Source of the DNA: Heteroscillospira sp050943935
GTDB lineage: Bacteria > Bacillota > Clostridia > Oscillospirales > Oscillospiraceae
Direction: 5' to 3'
NCBI GenBank assembly: GCA_050943935.1
Contig: JBMNQC010000012.1
Coordinates: 1-64,000, forward strand
Length of the DNA: 64,000 bases
The first letter of the stretch is position 1; every line of letters begins with the position of its first letter. The notes beneath the pieces are model-generated. The model searched no databases. It was given only the letters and a program-made list of their open reading frames with translations, and had not been told where the DNA came from. Position numbers and translations under genes: made by a program. Below are positions 1 to 7,691 of the stretch, in pieces.

Positions 1-113
<113 letters not shown>

Positions 114-120
114 AAACAAT

Positions 121-141
121 GGGGGCATGTTTCATGCCCCC
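121..141 (+). terminator. Hairpin after 5S rRNA
   Basis: GGGGGCATG pairs with CATGCCCCC around a 3-base loop. It lies between the 5S gene and the first tRNA. There is no long T run, so it may be a processing hairpin rather than a full stop. Confidence 0.5.
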
Positions 142-149
142 TATTATAT

Positions 150-225
150 GCCTCTTTAGCTCAGTCGGTAGAGCACGCGGCTGTTAACCGCGGTGTCGTA
201 GGTTCGAGTCCTACAAGAGGCGCCA
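150..225 (+). tRNA. tRNA-Asn (anticodon GTT)
   Basis: A 76-base cloverleaf with a GCCTCTT/AAGAGGC acceptor stem, GTT in the anticodon loop, a GGTTCGAGTCC T arm and an encoded CCA end. It is the first of three tRNAs downstream of the rRNA operon. Confidence 0.95.
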
Positions 226-291
226 CACAACGGTATTGCCGTCACGAATATCGTGGCGGCATTCTTTGTGAAAAGCAGCTTTTGTATCAAT

Positions 292-368
292 GGGCCTTTA
301 GCTCAGTTGGTTAGAGCATCCGGCTCATAACCGGACGGTCCCGGGTTCGAGTCCCTGAAGGCCCACCA
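292..368 (+). tRNA. tRNA with anticodon CAT (Ile2 or elongator Met)
   Basis: A 77-base cloverleaf with a GGGCCTT/AAGGCCC acceptor stem and encoded CCA. The anticodon loop is CTCATAA. The overall sequence, especially GGNCCTTTAGCTCAG at the 5' end, resembles the lysidine-modified tRNA-Ile2 of Firmicutes more than elongator Met. The T stem (CCGGG against CCCTG) has one C-U mismatch. The choice between Ile2 and Met cannot be settled by eye. Confidence 0.85.
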
Positions 369-400
369 TACAAAACTCGAAGCAGTATCCAATTCCATAG

Positions 401-476
401 AGGGGTTTAGCTCAGCTGGTAGAGCGGCGGTCTCCAAAACCGTAGGCCGAGGGTTCGATCCCTTCAACCCCTGCCA
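401..476 (+). tRNA. tRNA-Trp (anticodon CCA)
   Basis: A 76-base cloverleaf with an AGGGGTT/AACCCCT acceptor stem, loop TCTCCAAAA carrying anticodon CCA, and an encoded CCA 3' end. It is the last of the three tRNAs behind the 5S gene. Confidence 0.95.
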
Positions 477-477
477 T

Positions 478-511
478 GCCGGAGTAAGTATTATGCTTGC
501 TCCGGCTGTTT
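478..511 (+). terminator. Rho-independent terminator of the rRNA/tRNA unit
   Basis: GCCGGAG pairs with CTCCGGC (with inner AAG/CTT) and is followed by a T-rich run. It sits directly behind tRNA-Trp. Confidence 0.75.
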
Positions 512-573
512 TTTGTTTATTGAGTATGCCGCGGGTTCGCGGTGAATTTTTAATTTGAGGCGGTTGTGTTGCG

Positions 574-1992
574 ATGGAAAACGACCTGGGGCATGACGGT
601 ATAGGCCGTCTGGTGTGGCGCATTGGAGTGCCCAGTATGCTGGCGCAGTTTATCAGCGTACTGTATAATATAGTAGACCGTATCTTTGTAGGCAATATTC
701 CGCAGGTTGGCGATACGGCGCTTGCAGGCGTGGGTGTCTGCGGGCCCATAGTGACCATGATAGGCTCCGTTGCGTTTCTTGTTGGCATGGGTGGTGCGCC
801 CCTTATGAGCATACGCATGGGAGAGGGGCGGATGGCCGGAGCGGAGAAAATAGTGTCAAACTGCTTTCTCATGCTGTGTCTGCTGTCTGTGGCTATAACT
901 GCGGCGGTGCTGCCGCTGCGCGGGAGTATGCTGCGATTGTTCGGCGCCAGCGGAAGTACCTATCCCTACGCAGAGGCCTATTTCAGCATTTATGTGGGGG
1001 GAACTGTTTTTGCGCTGCTGAGCACGGGTATGAATCAGTTTATCATTGCCCAGGGCTTCGCAAGAGCAGGTATGTACGCCGTTGTCATAGGCGCTGTTAT
1101 GAATATAATACTTGACCCTATCCTCATATTTAAATTCGATATGGGCGTTCGGGGGGCAGCGCTGGCCACTATTATCAGTCAGGCCGCAAGCGCGGCCTAT
1201 GTTCTGCTGTTTCTGTTTGGCAGGCGCGCGCCGGTACGCATACGCTTTATGGTTCCGGATAAGCGGGAGATGATCCGTGTGCTCAGCCTGGGCTTCACGC
1301 CCTTTACCATCATAGCCCTGGACAATGTGATGATTATTTCCATGAATGCTCTTCTTCAGCGCTACGGCGGTCCGGAGCATGGCGACGCTCTTGTTACCTG
1401 CAATACCATAGTTCAGAGTTTTATGTTGGTGCTTGCCATGCCTATGGGTGGAATTAGCGGCGGCACTCAAAGCATACTCAGCTATAATTACGGAGCGTGC
1501 CGCTCAGACCGTGTAATATCCGCGCAGAAATATATAGCGGTATTCTGCGTTCTGTATGCGTCGGTAATGTTTGTTTTGGCTCGTGTGGCCGGTGAGACCT
1601 TTTGTGCAATGTTTACTTCGGATGTGGAGATAAGGAGCATGGCGGTGCGGGCCATAGACATATGTACCCTGGCCATCATCCCTCTTGGAATGCAGTATGC
1701 GCTTGTAGACGGCCTGACGGCCATGGGGCAGATGCAGCTGTCTCTGCCGCTGTCACTATGGCGCAAGTTTTGCTATTTTGTGTCTCTCTTTATTTTGCCG
1801 GCTGTATTCGGCGCCGGGAAAACCTTCTATGCAGAGCCCATATCAGATGTGCTGGGCCCGATTGTAACCGCGTTTGTATATCTTAGAGTCATTCGCAAGA
1901 TACTTAAACGCCGGGAGCAGGAGGCTGAAAATGAGCGCATCGCTGATATTAAGTGCGGAGGAAAAAATGATAAACAGAGACTGGAAAAGTAA
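574..1992 (+). CDS. MATE family efflux transporter
   Basis: A 472-residue multispanning membrane protein. MATE proteins export cationic drugs and metabolites using a Na+ or H+ gradient, normally with 12 helices in two homologous halves. Here the family pattern is clear: the opening GIGRLVWRIGVPSMLAQF, the IVDRIFVGN segment in helix 1, GMNQFIIAQGF and IILDPILIF near the end of the first half, and a matching second half. Length is normal for the family. The start ATG follows a GAGGCGG site. The hydrophilic tail (about residue 450 onward) overlaps the next gene by 26 bases, so both exporters are probably translated from one transcript. The substrate cannot be read from sequence. Confidence 0.9.
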   Translation: MENDLGHDGIGRLVWRIGVPSMLAQFISVLYNIVDRIFVGNIPQVGDTALAGVGVCGPIVTMIGSVAFLVGMGGAPLMSIRMGEGRMAGAEKIVSNCFLMLCLLSVAITAAVLPLRGSMLRLFGASGSTYPYAEAYFSIYVGGTVFALLSTGMNQFIIAQGFARAGMYAVVIGAVMNIILDPILIFKFDMGVRGAALATIISQAASAAYVLLFLFGRRAPVRIRFMVPDKREMIRVLSLGFTPFTIIALDNVMIISMNALLQRYGGPEHGDALVTCNTIVQSFMLVLAMPMGGISGGTQSILSYNYGACRSDRVISAQKYIAVFCVLYASVMFVLARVAGETFCAMFTSDVEIRSMAVRAIDICTLAIIPLGMQYALVDGLTAMGQMQLSLPLSLWRKFCYFVSLFILPAVFGAGKTFYAEPISDVLGPIVTAFVYLRVIRKILKRREQEAENERIADIKCGGKNDKQRLEK

Positions 1993-3205
1993 ATTTATTA
2001 CTATGGCAGTCGGTCAGATGGCCTCGCTTATAGGCTCTTCGGCGGTTCAGTTTGCTCTTATCTGGTGGATAGCAACAGAGACGGATTCTGCGCTTATGAT
2101 GGGGCTGGCATCTCTGGTGGGGTTTTTACCTATGACTCTTCTCAGTCCGGCCGCCGGAGTGGCTGCGGACCGATATGACCGCAAAAAAATTTGTATATTT
2201 GCCGACTTGTCTATAGGCATGGTGTCCGCAGTATTCGCTCTGCTTATGTTAAGATATCAAATGCCGGTATGGACGGCGGTGCTCATACTGTTCCTGCGCA
2301 GCGTTGGAGGCACTTTTCATCAGCCGGCCAGTCAGGCGCTGCTGCCCCAGATAGTGCCCGCAGAGGAGCTGATGCGAGTGGGCGGCTGGAATCAGCTTAT
2401 GGCCTCAGGCTCGTTCCTGCTGGGCCCCGCACTAGGGGCTGCAATGTATGCGGCCTTCCCAATGCCCGTGCTGCTGCTTACAGACCTGCTGGGCGCTGTG
2501 GCGGCCGGAGGGATGCTTGCGCTGGTGGAGGTGCCTGCGTATGAAGCACATGGAAACAAGGCGTACAGGCTGCTACATGAGCTTAGAGAGGGGCTGAAGG
2601 TGTTTCAGGATGACAGGGCTCTGCTGACTATATTGGCAACGTCTGTTTTGTGTATGGTGTTTTATATGCCCCTGTCCTCATTTTATCCGCTGATGACCAG
2701 CGGGTATTTTAAGGCCTCGGCCTGGCACGGCAGCGCTGTGGAAATAGCTTACGCCATGGGCATGATGGTATCTGCCATGCTGTTCGGCGGCTTTATCAAG
2801 GTGAAGAGCCAGATACGCACGGCGTTCCTGGGCCTATTCGGTATAGGTATCACATGTCTCATATGCGGGGTGCTGCCACCTACAATGTGGGCCTGGTGTG
2901 TTTTTGCCATTACCTGCGGAGCTATGGGGGCATGTAGCAATGTATTCAGCATACCCATGGTGGCGTATATGCAGACCACCATTCCGCCGGAAAAAATGGG
3001 CCGGGCTTTCTCGCTTATGACTCTCACCGGTTCTTTGGCCATGCCTGTGGGGCTGGCGCTGTCTGCGCCTGTGGCCGAGCGGACAGGAGTACACCGGTGG
3101 TTTGTTATATCGGGTGTTGGCATAGCGGTCATAGCCGCTGTGGGCTTCTGCGTATGGAAAGCCGCCGCGGGGAAAAATAAACAATACGGCCGCGGTCCGC
3201 AGTAA
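1967..3205 (+). CDS. Major facilitator superfamily (MFS) transporter
   Basis: A protein of about 412 residues with the MFS layout of 12 membrane helices. The A-like motif between helices 2 and 3 reads GVAADRYDRKKI, and a second loop repeats weakly after helix 8. It resembles the drug or siderophore exporter branch of the family (single polypeptide, no soluble domain). The ATG at 1967 is preferred because GGAGG lies just upstream; longer frames starting near 1874 have no ribosome site and lie inside the MATE gene. The overlap with the MATE gene suggests translational coupling. A role in toxin or drug export is inferred; the substrate is unknown. Confidence 0.85.
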   Translation: MINRDWKSKFITMAVGQMASLIGSSAVQFALIWWIATETDSALMMGLASLVGFLPMTLLSPAAGVAADRYDRKKICIFADLSIGMVSAVFALLMLRYQMPVWTAVLILFLRSVGGTFHQPASQALLPQIVPAEELMRVGGWNQLMASGSFLLGPALGAAMYAAFPMPVLLLTDLLGAVAAGGMLALVEVPAYEAHGNKAYRLLHELREGLKVFQDDRALLTILATSVLCMVFYMPLSSFYPLMTSGYFKASAWHGSAVEIAYAMGMMVSAMLFGGFIKVKSQIRTAFLGLFGIGITCLICGVLPPTMWAWCVFAITCGAMGACSNVFSIPMVAYMQTTIPPEKMGRAFSLMTLTGSLAMPVGLALSAPVAERTGVHRWFVISGVGIAVIAAVGFCVWKAAAGKNKQYGRGPQ

Positions 3206-3247
3206 AAAATTTTGTTTGCAAATCGGCTCTTACGGGGCATAGGGTTC

Positions 3248-3276
3248 TTGCAATACGTGGTGGAAATGTTTATAAT
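3248..3276 (+). promoter_or_regulatory. Promoter of guaA
   Basis: TTGCAA (3248-3253) and TATAAT (3271-3276) are separated by exactly 17 bases. Transcription would start about 100 bases before the guaA ATG. No purine riboswitch core was recognised in this leader. Confidence 0.7.
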
Positions 3277-3381
3277 AATCGTGTCAACCAATAGTAAATA
3301 GTGTCGATATCAGGCGCCGTAAAAAACCGAACGGTTCTTGTTTTGGCAGGCAAACATATATCATGAAAGTGAGGAAAACTA

Positions 3382-4671
3382 ATGAAGCAGGATATGATAG
3401 TAATCCTGGACCTGGGCAGCGAGGAAAATCCCCGTCTGGCTCGCGAGATTCGTGCCCTGGGCGTTTACAGCGAGATTCATCCCCACGATATCACTCTGGC
3501 GGAGCTGAAGGCTCTGCCCAATGTAAAGGGCGTTATTCTCAACGGCGGACCCAACCGTGTGGTGGACGGCGTTGAAATAGATGCCGCTCTGGAAATCTAT
3601 AACTGCGATGTGCCCGTGCTGCTGGCTGACCATAAGGGCGACAGCCCCTGGCCTGAGGATGAGAAGGCGCGCCGGGAGGCGATTTCCAATTTCGTGTTCG
3701 GAGTCTGCGGTGCGGAGGCCAACTGGAATATGGACAATTTCATTGCCGACCAGGTGGAGCTTATCCGCCGTCAGGTGGGCGATAAAAAGGTGCTGCTGGC
3801 CCTGTCCGGCGGAGTTGACTCATCTGTTGTGGCTGCGCTGCTAATTAAGGCCATAGGCAATCAGCTCACATGCGTTCATGTCAACCACGGCCTGCTCCGC
3901 AAGGGAGAGCCTGAGCAGGTAGTGCAGGTGTTTCGTGAGGAGCTGGGCGCCAATCTGGTATATGTTGATGCTACCGACCGTTTTCTGGATAAGCTGGCCG
4001 GTGTTGCCGACCCCGAGCAGAAGCGCAAGATCATAGGCGGCGAGTTCATCCGTGTGTTCGAGGAGGAGGCCCGCAAGCTGGAGGGCATCGATTTCCTGGC
4101 TCAGGGCACCATTTACCCCGACATCATAGAGTCCGGTACCAAGACCGTGAAGGCTGTAAAGAGCCATCACAACGTGGGCGGCCTGCCTGAGGATCTGCAG
4201 TTTGAGCTGGTGGAGCCTCTGAAGATGCTCTTTAAGGATGAGGTGCGCGCCTGCGGTGTGGCTCTGGGCCTGCCCCATACCATGGTTTACCGTCAGCCCT
4301 TCCCCGGGCCCGGCCTGGGTGTGCGCTGCCTGGGCGCCATTACCCGCGACCGCCTGGAGGCCGTCCGGGAGTCCGACGCCATCCTGCGGGAGGAGTTTGC
4401 CAAAAACGGCCTGGAGGGTAAGGTGTGGCAGTACTTTACCGCCATCCCCGACATCAAGTCCGTGGGCGTGCGCGACAATAAGCGCGCCGACGAGTGGTGC
4501 GTCATCATCCGCGCCGTCAATACTGTGGACGCCATGACCGCCACCGTTGAGAATGTCCCCTTTGAGCTGCTGCAGCATATCACCGGGCGCATAATAAACG
4601 AAGTCAAGGGAGTAAACCGTTGCCTCTTTGACCTAACGCCCAAGCCAACCGGCACAATCGAGTGGGAGTAA
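3382..4671 (+). CDS. guaA: GMP synthase with degenerate, shortened glutaminase domain
   Basis: GuaA converts XMP to GMP using ATP and ammonia, normally released from glutamine by an N-terminal class I GATase domain. Here the protein is 429 residues, against about 510-520 for the family. The ATP-pyrophosphatase domain is intact: P-loop SGGVDSS near residues 142-148, VNHGLLRKGE, GTIYPDIIESG, and the C-terminal dimerisation domain ending in PTGTIEWE. The N-terminus keeps the GATase beginning (VILDLGS, GVYSEIHPH, GVILNGGPN). The segment that should hold the nucleophile Cys (GICYG) and the His/Glu pair (HPE) is missing: VPVLLADHKGD runs after some 20 residues straight into the FVFGVCGAEANW linker. 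The enzyme should therefore be ammonia dependent or depend on a separate glutaminase. A GGAAAA site precedes the ATG. Confidence 0.93.
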   Translation: MKQDMIVILDLGSEENPRLAREIRALGVYSEIHPHDITLAELKALPNVKGVILNGGPNRVVDGVEIDAALEIYNCDVPVLLADHKGDSPWPEDEKARREAISNFVFGVCGAEANWNMDNFIADQVELIRRQVGDKKVLLALSGGVDSSVVAALLIKAIGNQLTCVHVNHGLLRKGEPEQVVQVFREELGANLVYVDATDRFLDKLAGVADPEQKRKIIGGEFIRVFEEEARKLEGIDFLAQGTIYPDIIESGTKTVKAVKSHHNVGGLPEDLQFELVEPLKMLFKDEVRACGVALGLPHTMVYRQPFPGPGLGVRCLGAITRDRLEAVRESDAILREEFAKNGLEGKVWQYFTAIPDIKSVGVRDNKRADEWCVIIRAVNTVDAMTATVENVPFELLQHITGRIINEVKGVNRCLFDLTPKPTGTIEWE

Positions 4672-4764
4672 TTTCGTAACACCACTTTCCCGGCTGTAGA
4701 GCCGGAAAAGTAAGGATTCTGCGAAGTCGTGGCAACGATTTGGCAACAAAATTTCATTATTCAT

Positions 4765-4811
4765 AAAAAGAGAGCTAACTGATTTTGATTAAGTCAGTTA
4801 GCTCTCTTTTT
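4765..4811 (+). terminator. Long hairpin terminator behind guaA, at the left edge of the mobile element
   Basis: An 18-base arm at 4765-4782 pairs perfectly with 4794-4811 and ends in TTTTT. The reverse orientation also gives a T run, so it can serve both guaA and the converging XRE gene. A nearly identical stem recurs at 10133-10167. Confidence 0.8.
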
Positions 4812-4912
4812 GCGTTCGTATTCGTATTTTTATGAACTTTTTGTAAACTATCAAGAAAATCGAGAAAAATGGGGTGAAAAAACGGCGTTATATAGAGGGA
4901 TATTTTTTGAGC

Positions 4913-5440
4913 TTACTCTTTATCCTCTTTTAGAGCCTCCACAAGCATATCACTTAGACCCTGTGAAGGTGTAACCTTGCGCCAATGTCCGCTGGTATCA
5001 AATTCGGGATAGCGATAACGCCAACGATCGTATTCTTCCTGTGTGATCTCACCCGCCTTGAGCATAGCGGCAGCTTGTCGCCAAGCACAAATCATTTCGT
5101 GAAGCTCCGCCGCATCCTTGCTCTTACGAACATTGACACGAAGATGCACTTCTCCGTCGCTTTCGCATACTTCAAGACCGTATCTGTCCTCCAAGGTAAA
5201 CAGCGTGTGCATTAGACCGATATAGGAATCAATGTCCGGTACAGCAAGTGCCTGCGGCGAAACATCAAGAGTATCAGCCAATGCGGCGGTCAAGTCCGCT
5301 TTGGGAGTTCTTGTCCCTGTTTCGTACTGTGCAAGACGAACATCGGCAGACTTCTCCGGGAAGCCTACCTGCATACCTAAAAATTTCTGAGTCATACCAC
5401 GCATATTGCGGAAAAAGTTGATTCTTTCACCAATAGCCAT
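4913..5440 (-). CDS. XRE-family helix-turn-helix regulator of the mobile element
   Basis: A 175-residue cytoplasmic protein. Residues 1-60 form an XRE/Cro-type HTH (GERINFFRNMRGMTQKFLG, then YETGTRTPKADLTAALADTL). The C-terminal part is polar, with the pattern LHEMICAWRQ and EITQEEYDRWRYRYPE, as seen in small regulators of Firmicutes mobile elements. It is transcribed away from the excisionase/integrase genes across a long regulatory region, the classic position of an element repressor. Two palindromes near the opposing promoter (5555-5570 and 5585-5602) are candidate operators. The target genes are inferred from position. Confidence 0.8.
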   Translation of the reverse strand: MAIGERINFFRNMRGMTQKFLGMQVGFPEKSADVRLAQYETGTRTPKADLTAALADTLDVSPQALAVPDIDSYIGLMHTLFTLEDRYGLEVCESDGEVHLRVNVRKSKDAAELHEMICAWRQAAAMLKAGEITQEEYDRWRYRYPEFDTSGHWRKVTPSQGLSDMLVEALKEDKE

Positions 5441-5548
5441 AACAATATCTCCTGTCGTATGTATTGCTTTTTCAATAGTATAGCATATTTGTTTAGGTGC
5501 GTCAAGATAATCTAAATAAATTTGTTTAATTTTTATCTCTACAAACTC

Positions 5549-5602
5549 TTGACATAAACATAAATGTTTAGTGTAATAATAAAGCTAAGCAAATACGCTT
5601 AG
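5549..5602 (+). promoter_or_regulatory. Promoter of the xis-int operon with overlapping palindromic operators
   Basis: TTGACA (5549-5554) and TGTAAT (5572-5577) lie 17 bases apart. The spacer is filled by TAAACAT-AA-ATGTTTA (5555-5570), a perfect 7-base palindrome. A second one, CTAAGC/GCTTAG, follows at 5585-5602, about where transcription should begin. Both are natural sites for the divergent XRE repressor. From here to the excisionase start is a leader of almost 500 bases. Confidence 0.65.
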
Positions 5603-5703
5603 TGAAAAGAAAATAAATAAGAAATTTTCGGAAGCGGTTGAATTTTAGCCCTCTGAAATTCCAAATAAGTGAGAGGAGGTGGAAGCTGACCACGCAGAAT
5701 TGG

Positions 5704-6048
5704 TGAGTGGTCAAAATGACCACTTAGCACGCCACCGCAAAATGCCAAGTTGACACTTTGCGGTGTTAAGACACCAAACACGCCTTTAGTGAAATTGAAA
5801 AACATCATAGTGATGTTTTTCACCCCTGCTAACCGCAGATGGTCATTATGACCACTTGCGGTGACAAGGGAGGAAAAGTGAAAGTTACCAAATTGGGAAC
5901 TTTCACTCAAGGCAAAATCAAGTGGACAAAATGTCCACTTGAAAGAGTCGTCAGAGTGGTGGTGGTCAAAATGACAACCACCAACCGCAAGTCACCATGT
6001 TGGGAACTTGTGGTGAAGTAAAATCAAGTGGTCAAGATGACCACTTGA
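5704..6048 (+). repeat. Array of about ten different hairpins between the repressor and integrase genes
   Basis: Consecutive inverted repeats, each with its own arm sequence. A long class of exactly 31 bases lies at 5734-5764, 5832-5862, 5877-5907 and 5984-6014. A short class with a 3-base loop (AAA or AGA, flanked by CA and TG) lies at 5704-5726, 5918-5942, 5957-5983 and 6024-6048. A further hairpin with 12-base arms and loop TAG lies at 5796-5822, and a small one at 5762-5775 shares an arm with its neighbour. Arms are assembled from recurring blocks (ACCGCA, AGTGAAA, CAAGTGG, TGGTCA) that change together with their complements. The function is unknown; candidates are a single-strand replication or transfer origin, or a structured RNA leader. 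Confidence 0.85.
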
Positions 6049-6079
6049 AACCAACAAACAAAGAAAGGAAATTTTGCCT

Positions 6080-6277
6080 ATGGTAGAAAAACAATCATTT
6101 ATGAGAGCTGAGGACGTAGCGAAGGAGCTGGAGGTTTCCGTTTCCCACGCTTACAAGATTATGAGAAAACTCAACGCCGAACTGAAAGCACAAGGATATA
6201 TGACCATCGCCGGCAGAGTCAACCGTAAATTCTTTATGGAAAAATTCTGCTACGGCGGCAAGACAGGAAAGGAGTAA
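6080..6277 (+). CDS. xis: Excisionase-type small HTH protein
   Basis: A 65-residue protein with a winged-helix/MerR-like DNA-binding pattern: FMRAEDVAKELEVSVSHAYKIMRKLNAEL, then GYMTIAGRVNRKFFMEKFCYG. It ends three bases before the integrase start, so the two are co-translated. Excisionases bend DNA at the attachment site and direct the integrase toward excision. The ATG at 6080 has AAAGGAAA about nine bases upstream; a TTG at 6074 would sit too close to it. The excisionase role is inferred from size, fold and position. Confidence 0.8.
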   Translation: MVEKQSFMRAEDVAKELEVSVSHAYKIMRKLNAELKAQGYMTIAGRVNRKFFMEKFCYGGKTGKE

Positions 6278-6280
6278 GAT

Positions 6281-7354
6281 ATGGCAGTTTACAAGGAAGA
6301 AAAAACAAACACATGGCGAGTAATATATCGCTACACCGATTGGACGGGTGAGAAGAAGCAAACGCAGAAGCGAGGTTTCAAAACGAAGCGAGAGGCACAG
6401 GCTTGGGAGCGTGAACAGCTCCACAAAGTAAGCGCCGACCTCGATATGACATTTGCGAGCTTCTTTGAACAGTACACAGCAGATATGAAAACTCGCATCA
6501 AGGAAAACACTTGGGCGACCAAGGAGCATATCATCCGCACCAAGCTCATTCCGTATTTTGGCAAGCTGAAGATGTGCAATATCACCGCCCAACAGATCAT
6601 CACTTGGCAAAATGAGCTGATGAACTACAAGGACGAGAAAGGCAAGCCCCTTTCTCCTGTATATCTTAAAACCATTCATAATCAGCTCAGCGCCATCTTC
6701 AATCATGCGGTCAAGTATTACAATCTCCGAGAAAATCCCTGTAAAAAGGCAGGCAGCATGGGCAAGAAGAAAAACCGTGAAATGCTGTTCTGGACAAAAG
6801 AGGAATATCTGAAATTCGCAGAAGTGATGATGGACAAGCCCCAATCCTACTACGCATTTGAAATGCTCTACTGGTGCGGTATCCGTGAGGGCGAATTATT
6901 GGCTCTCACCCCGGCAGACTTCGATTTCACTAAGAATACGGTATCCATCAATAAGTCCTATCAGCGCTTGAACGGACAGGATCTAATCACCACTCCGAAA
7001 ACGGAAAAGAGCAACCGAGTTATCACAATGCCGCAGTTTTTGGCAGACGAAATGAAAGATTATCTGAGGATGCTCTACGACGTGGGAGAAAACGAGAGAA
7101 TATTTACCGTAACTAAAAGCTATCTGCACCGAGAAATGGACAGAGGTGCAAAGGAGGCAGGCGTGAAGCGCATCAGAATCCACGACATCCGACATAGTCA
7201 CGTTTCCCATCTGATTGATATGGGGTTCTCCGCAATCGCCATCGCTGACCGTGTGGGACACGAGAGTATCGACATCACTTACAACTACGCTCATTTATTC
7301 CCATCCAAGCAGACGGAAATGGCTGATAAATTGAATATGGAAAGGGGGAACTGA
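6281..7354 (+). CDS. int: Tyrosine recombinase (phage-type integrase)
   Basis: A 357-residue site-specific recombinase that cuts and rejoins attachment sites through a 3'-phosphotyrosine. The N-terminal 50 residues look like an arm-binding domain (WRVIYRYTDWTGEKKQTQKRGFKTKREA). A SAM-like core-binding domain follows (FEQYTADMKTRIKENTWATKE). The catalytic domain shows Arg in CGIREGELLAL, the HxxR box in HDIRHSHVSHL, His in RVGHESIDITYNYAHL and the nucleophile Tyr a few residues later. Length is typical of Tn916/ICE-type integrases. The gene appears intact, so the element could still be excised if its ends survive. Confidence 0.93.
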   Translation: MAVYKEEKTNTWRVIYRYTDWTGEKKQTQKRGFKTKREAQAWEREQLHKVSADLDMTFASFFEQYTADMKTRIKENTWATKEHIIRTKLIPYFGKLKMCNITAQQIITWQNELMNYKDEKGKPLSPVYLKTIHNQLSAIFNHAVKYYNLRENPCKKAGSMGKKKNREMLFWTKEEYLKFAEVMMDKPQSYYAFEMLYWCGIREGELLALTPADFDFTKNTVSINKSYQRLNGQDLITTPKTEKSNRVITMPQFLADEMKDYLRMLYDVGENERIFTVTKSYLHREMDRGAKEAGVKRIRIHDIRHSHVSHLIDMGFSAIAIADRVGHESIDITYNYAHLFPSKQTEMADKLNMERGN

Positions 7355-7355
7355 A

Positions 7356-7691
7356 ATGTCAGCAAAAAATCTTGATAATCACAACCGTTGGAGGAACAGA
7401 ACGGTGGCGTTCCGAGTATCGGACGAAGAAAACGCACAGATTGACCTTGCAGTGAAGCTCACAGGGCTTACCAAGCAGGACTATATCACTCGCAGACTTC
7501 TCTGCAAGGATGTGGTGGTACAGGGTAATCCGAGAGTGTATAAGGCGCTCAGAGATCAATTCACCGCTGTACTGGATGAGCTACGTCGCATCGAAGCCGG
7601 TGCCGATGTGGATGATGAGCTGCTGGACACCATCAATCTGATAGCAAGCATTATGGACGGAATGAAGGAGGAAGATGCCTATGGTAATTGA
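7356..7691 (+). CDS. MobC-like relaxosome / ribbon-helix-helix protein
   Basis: A 111-residue protein beginning with a conserved RTVAFRVSDEENAQIDLAVKLTGLTKQDYITRRLL stretch, typical of MobC-family accessory proteins that bind the transfer origin and help the relaxase nick it. The C-terminal half is a predicted helix pair rich in acidic residues. It starts two bases after the integrase stop and overlaps the next gene, so int, this gene and the helicase form one operon. No relaxase lies nearby, so it may act with a relaxase supplied in trans, or be a remnant. Confidence 0.7.
   Translation: MSAKNLDNHNRWRNRTVAFRVSDEENAQIDLAVKLTGLTKQDYITRRLLCKDVVVQGNPRVYKALRDQFTAVLDELRRIEAGADVDDELLDTINLIASIMDGMKEEDAYGN

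Noticed and set aside
3206..3381. Purine riboswitch before guaA
   Set aside because: The conserved three-way junction core could not be found in the roughly 100-base leader.
3382..4671. Frameshift explaining the short GuaA
   Set aside because: The frame is continuous and the residues on both sides of the gap align in the same frame; no out-of-frame GATase remnant (GICYG or HPE motif) was found in this stretch.
5704..6048. CRISPR array
   Set aside because: The units are palindromes of differing sequence and length with almost no spacers, not identical direct repeats separated by unique spacers, and no cas genes are nearby.
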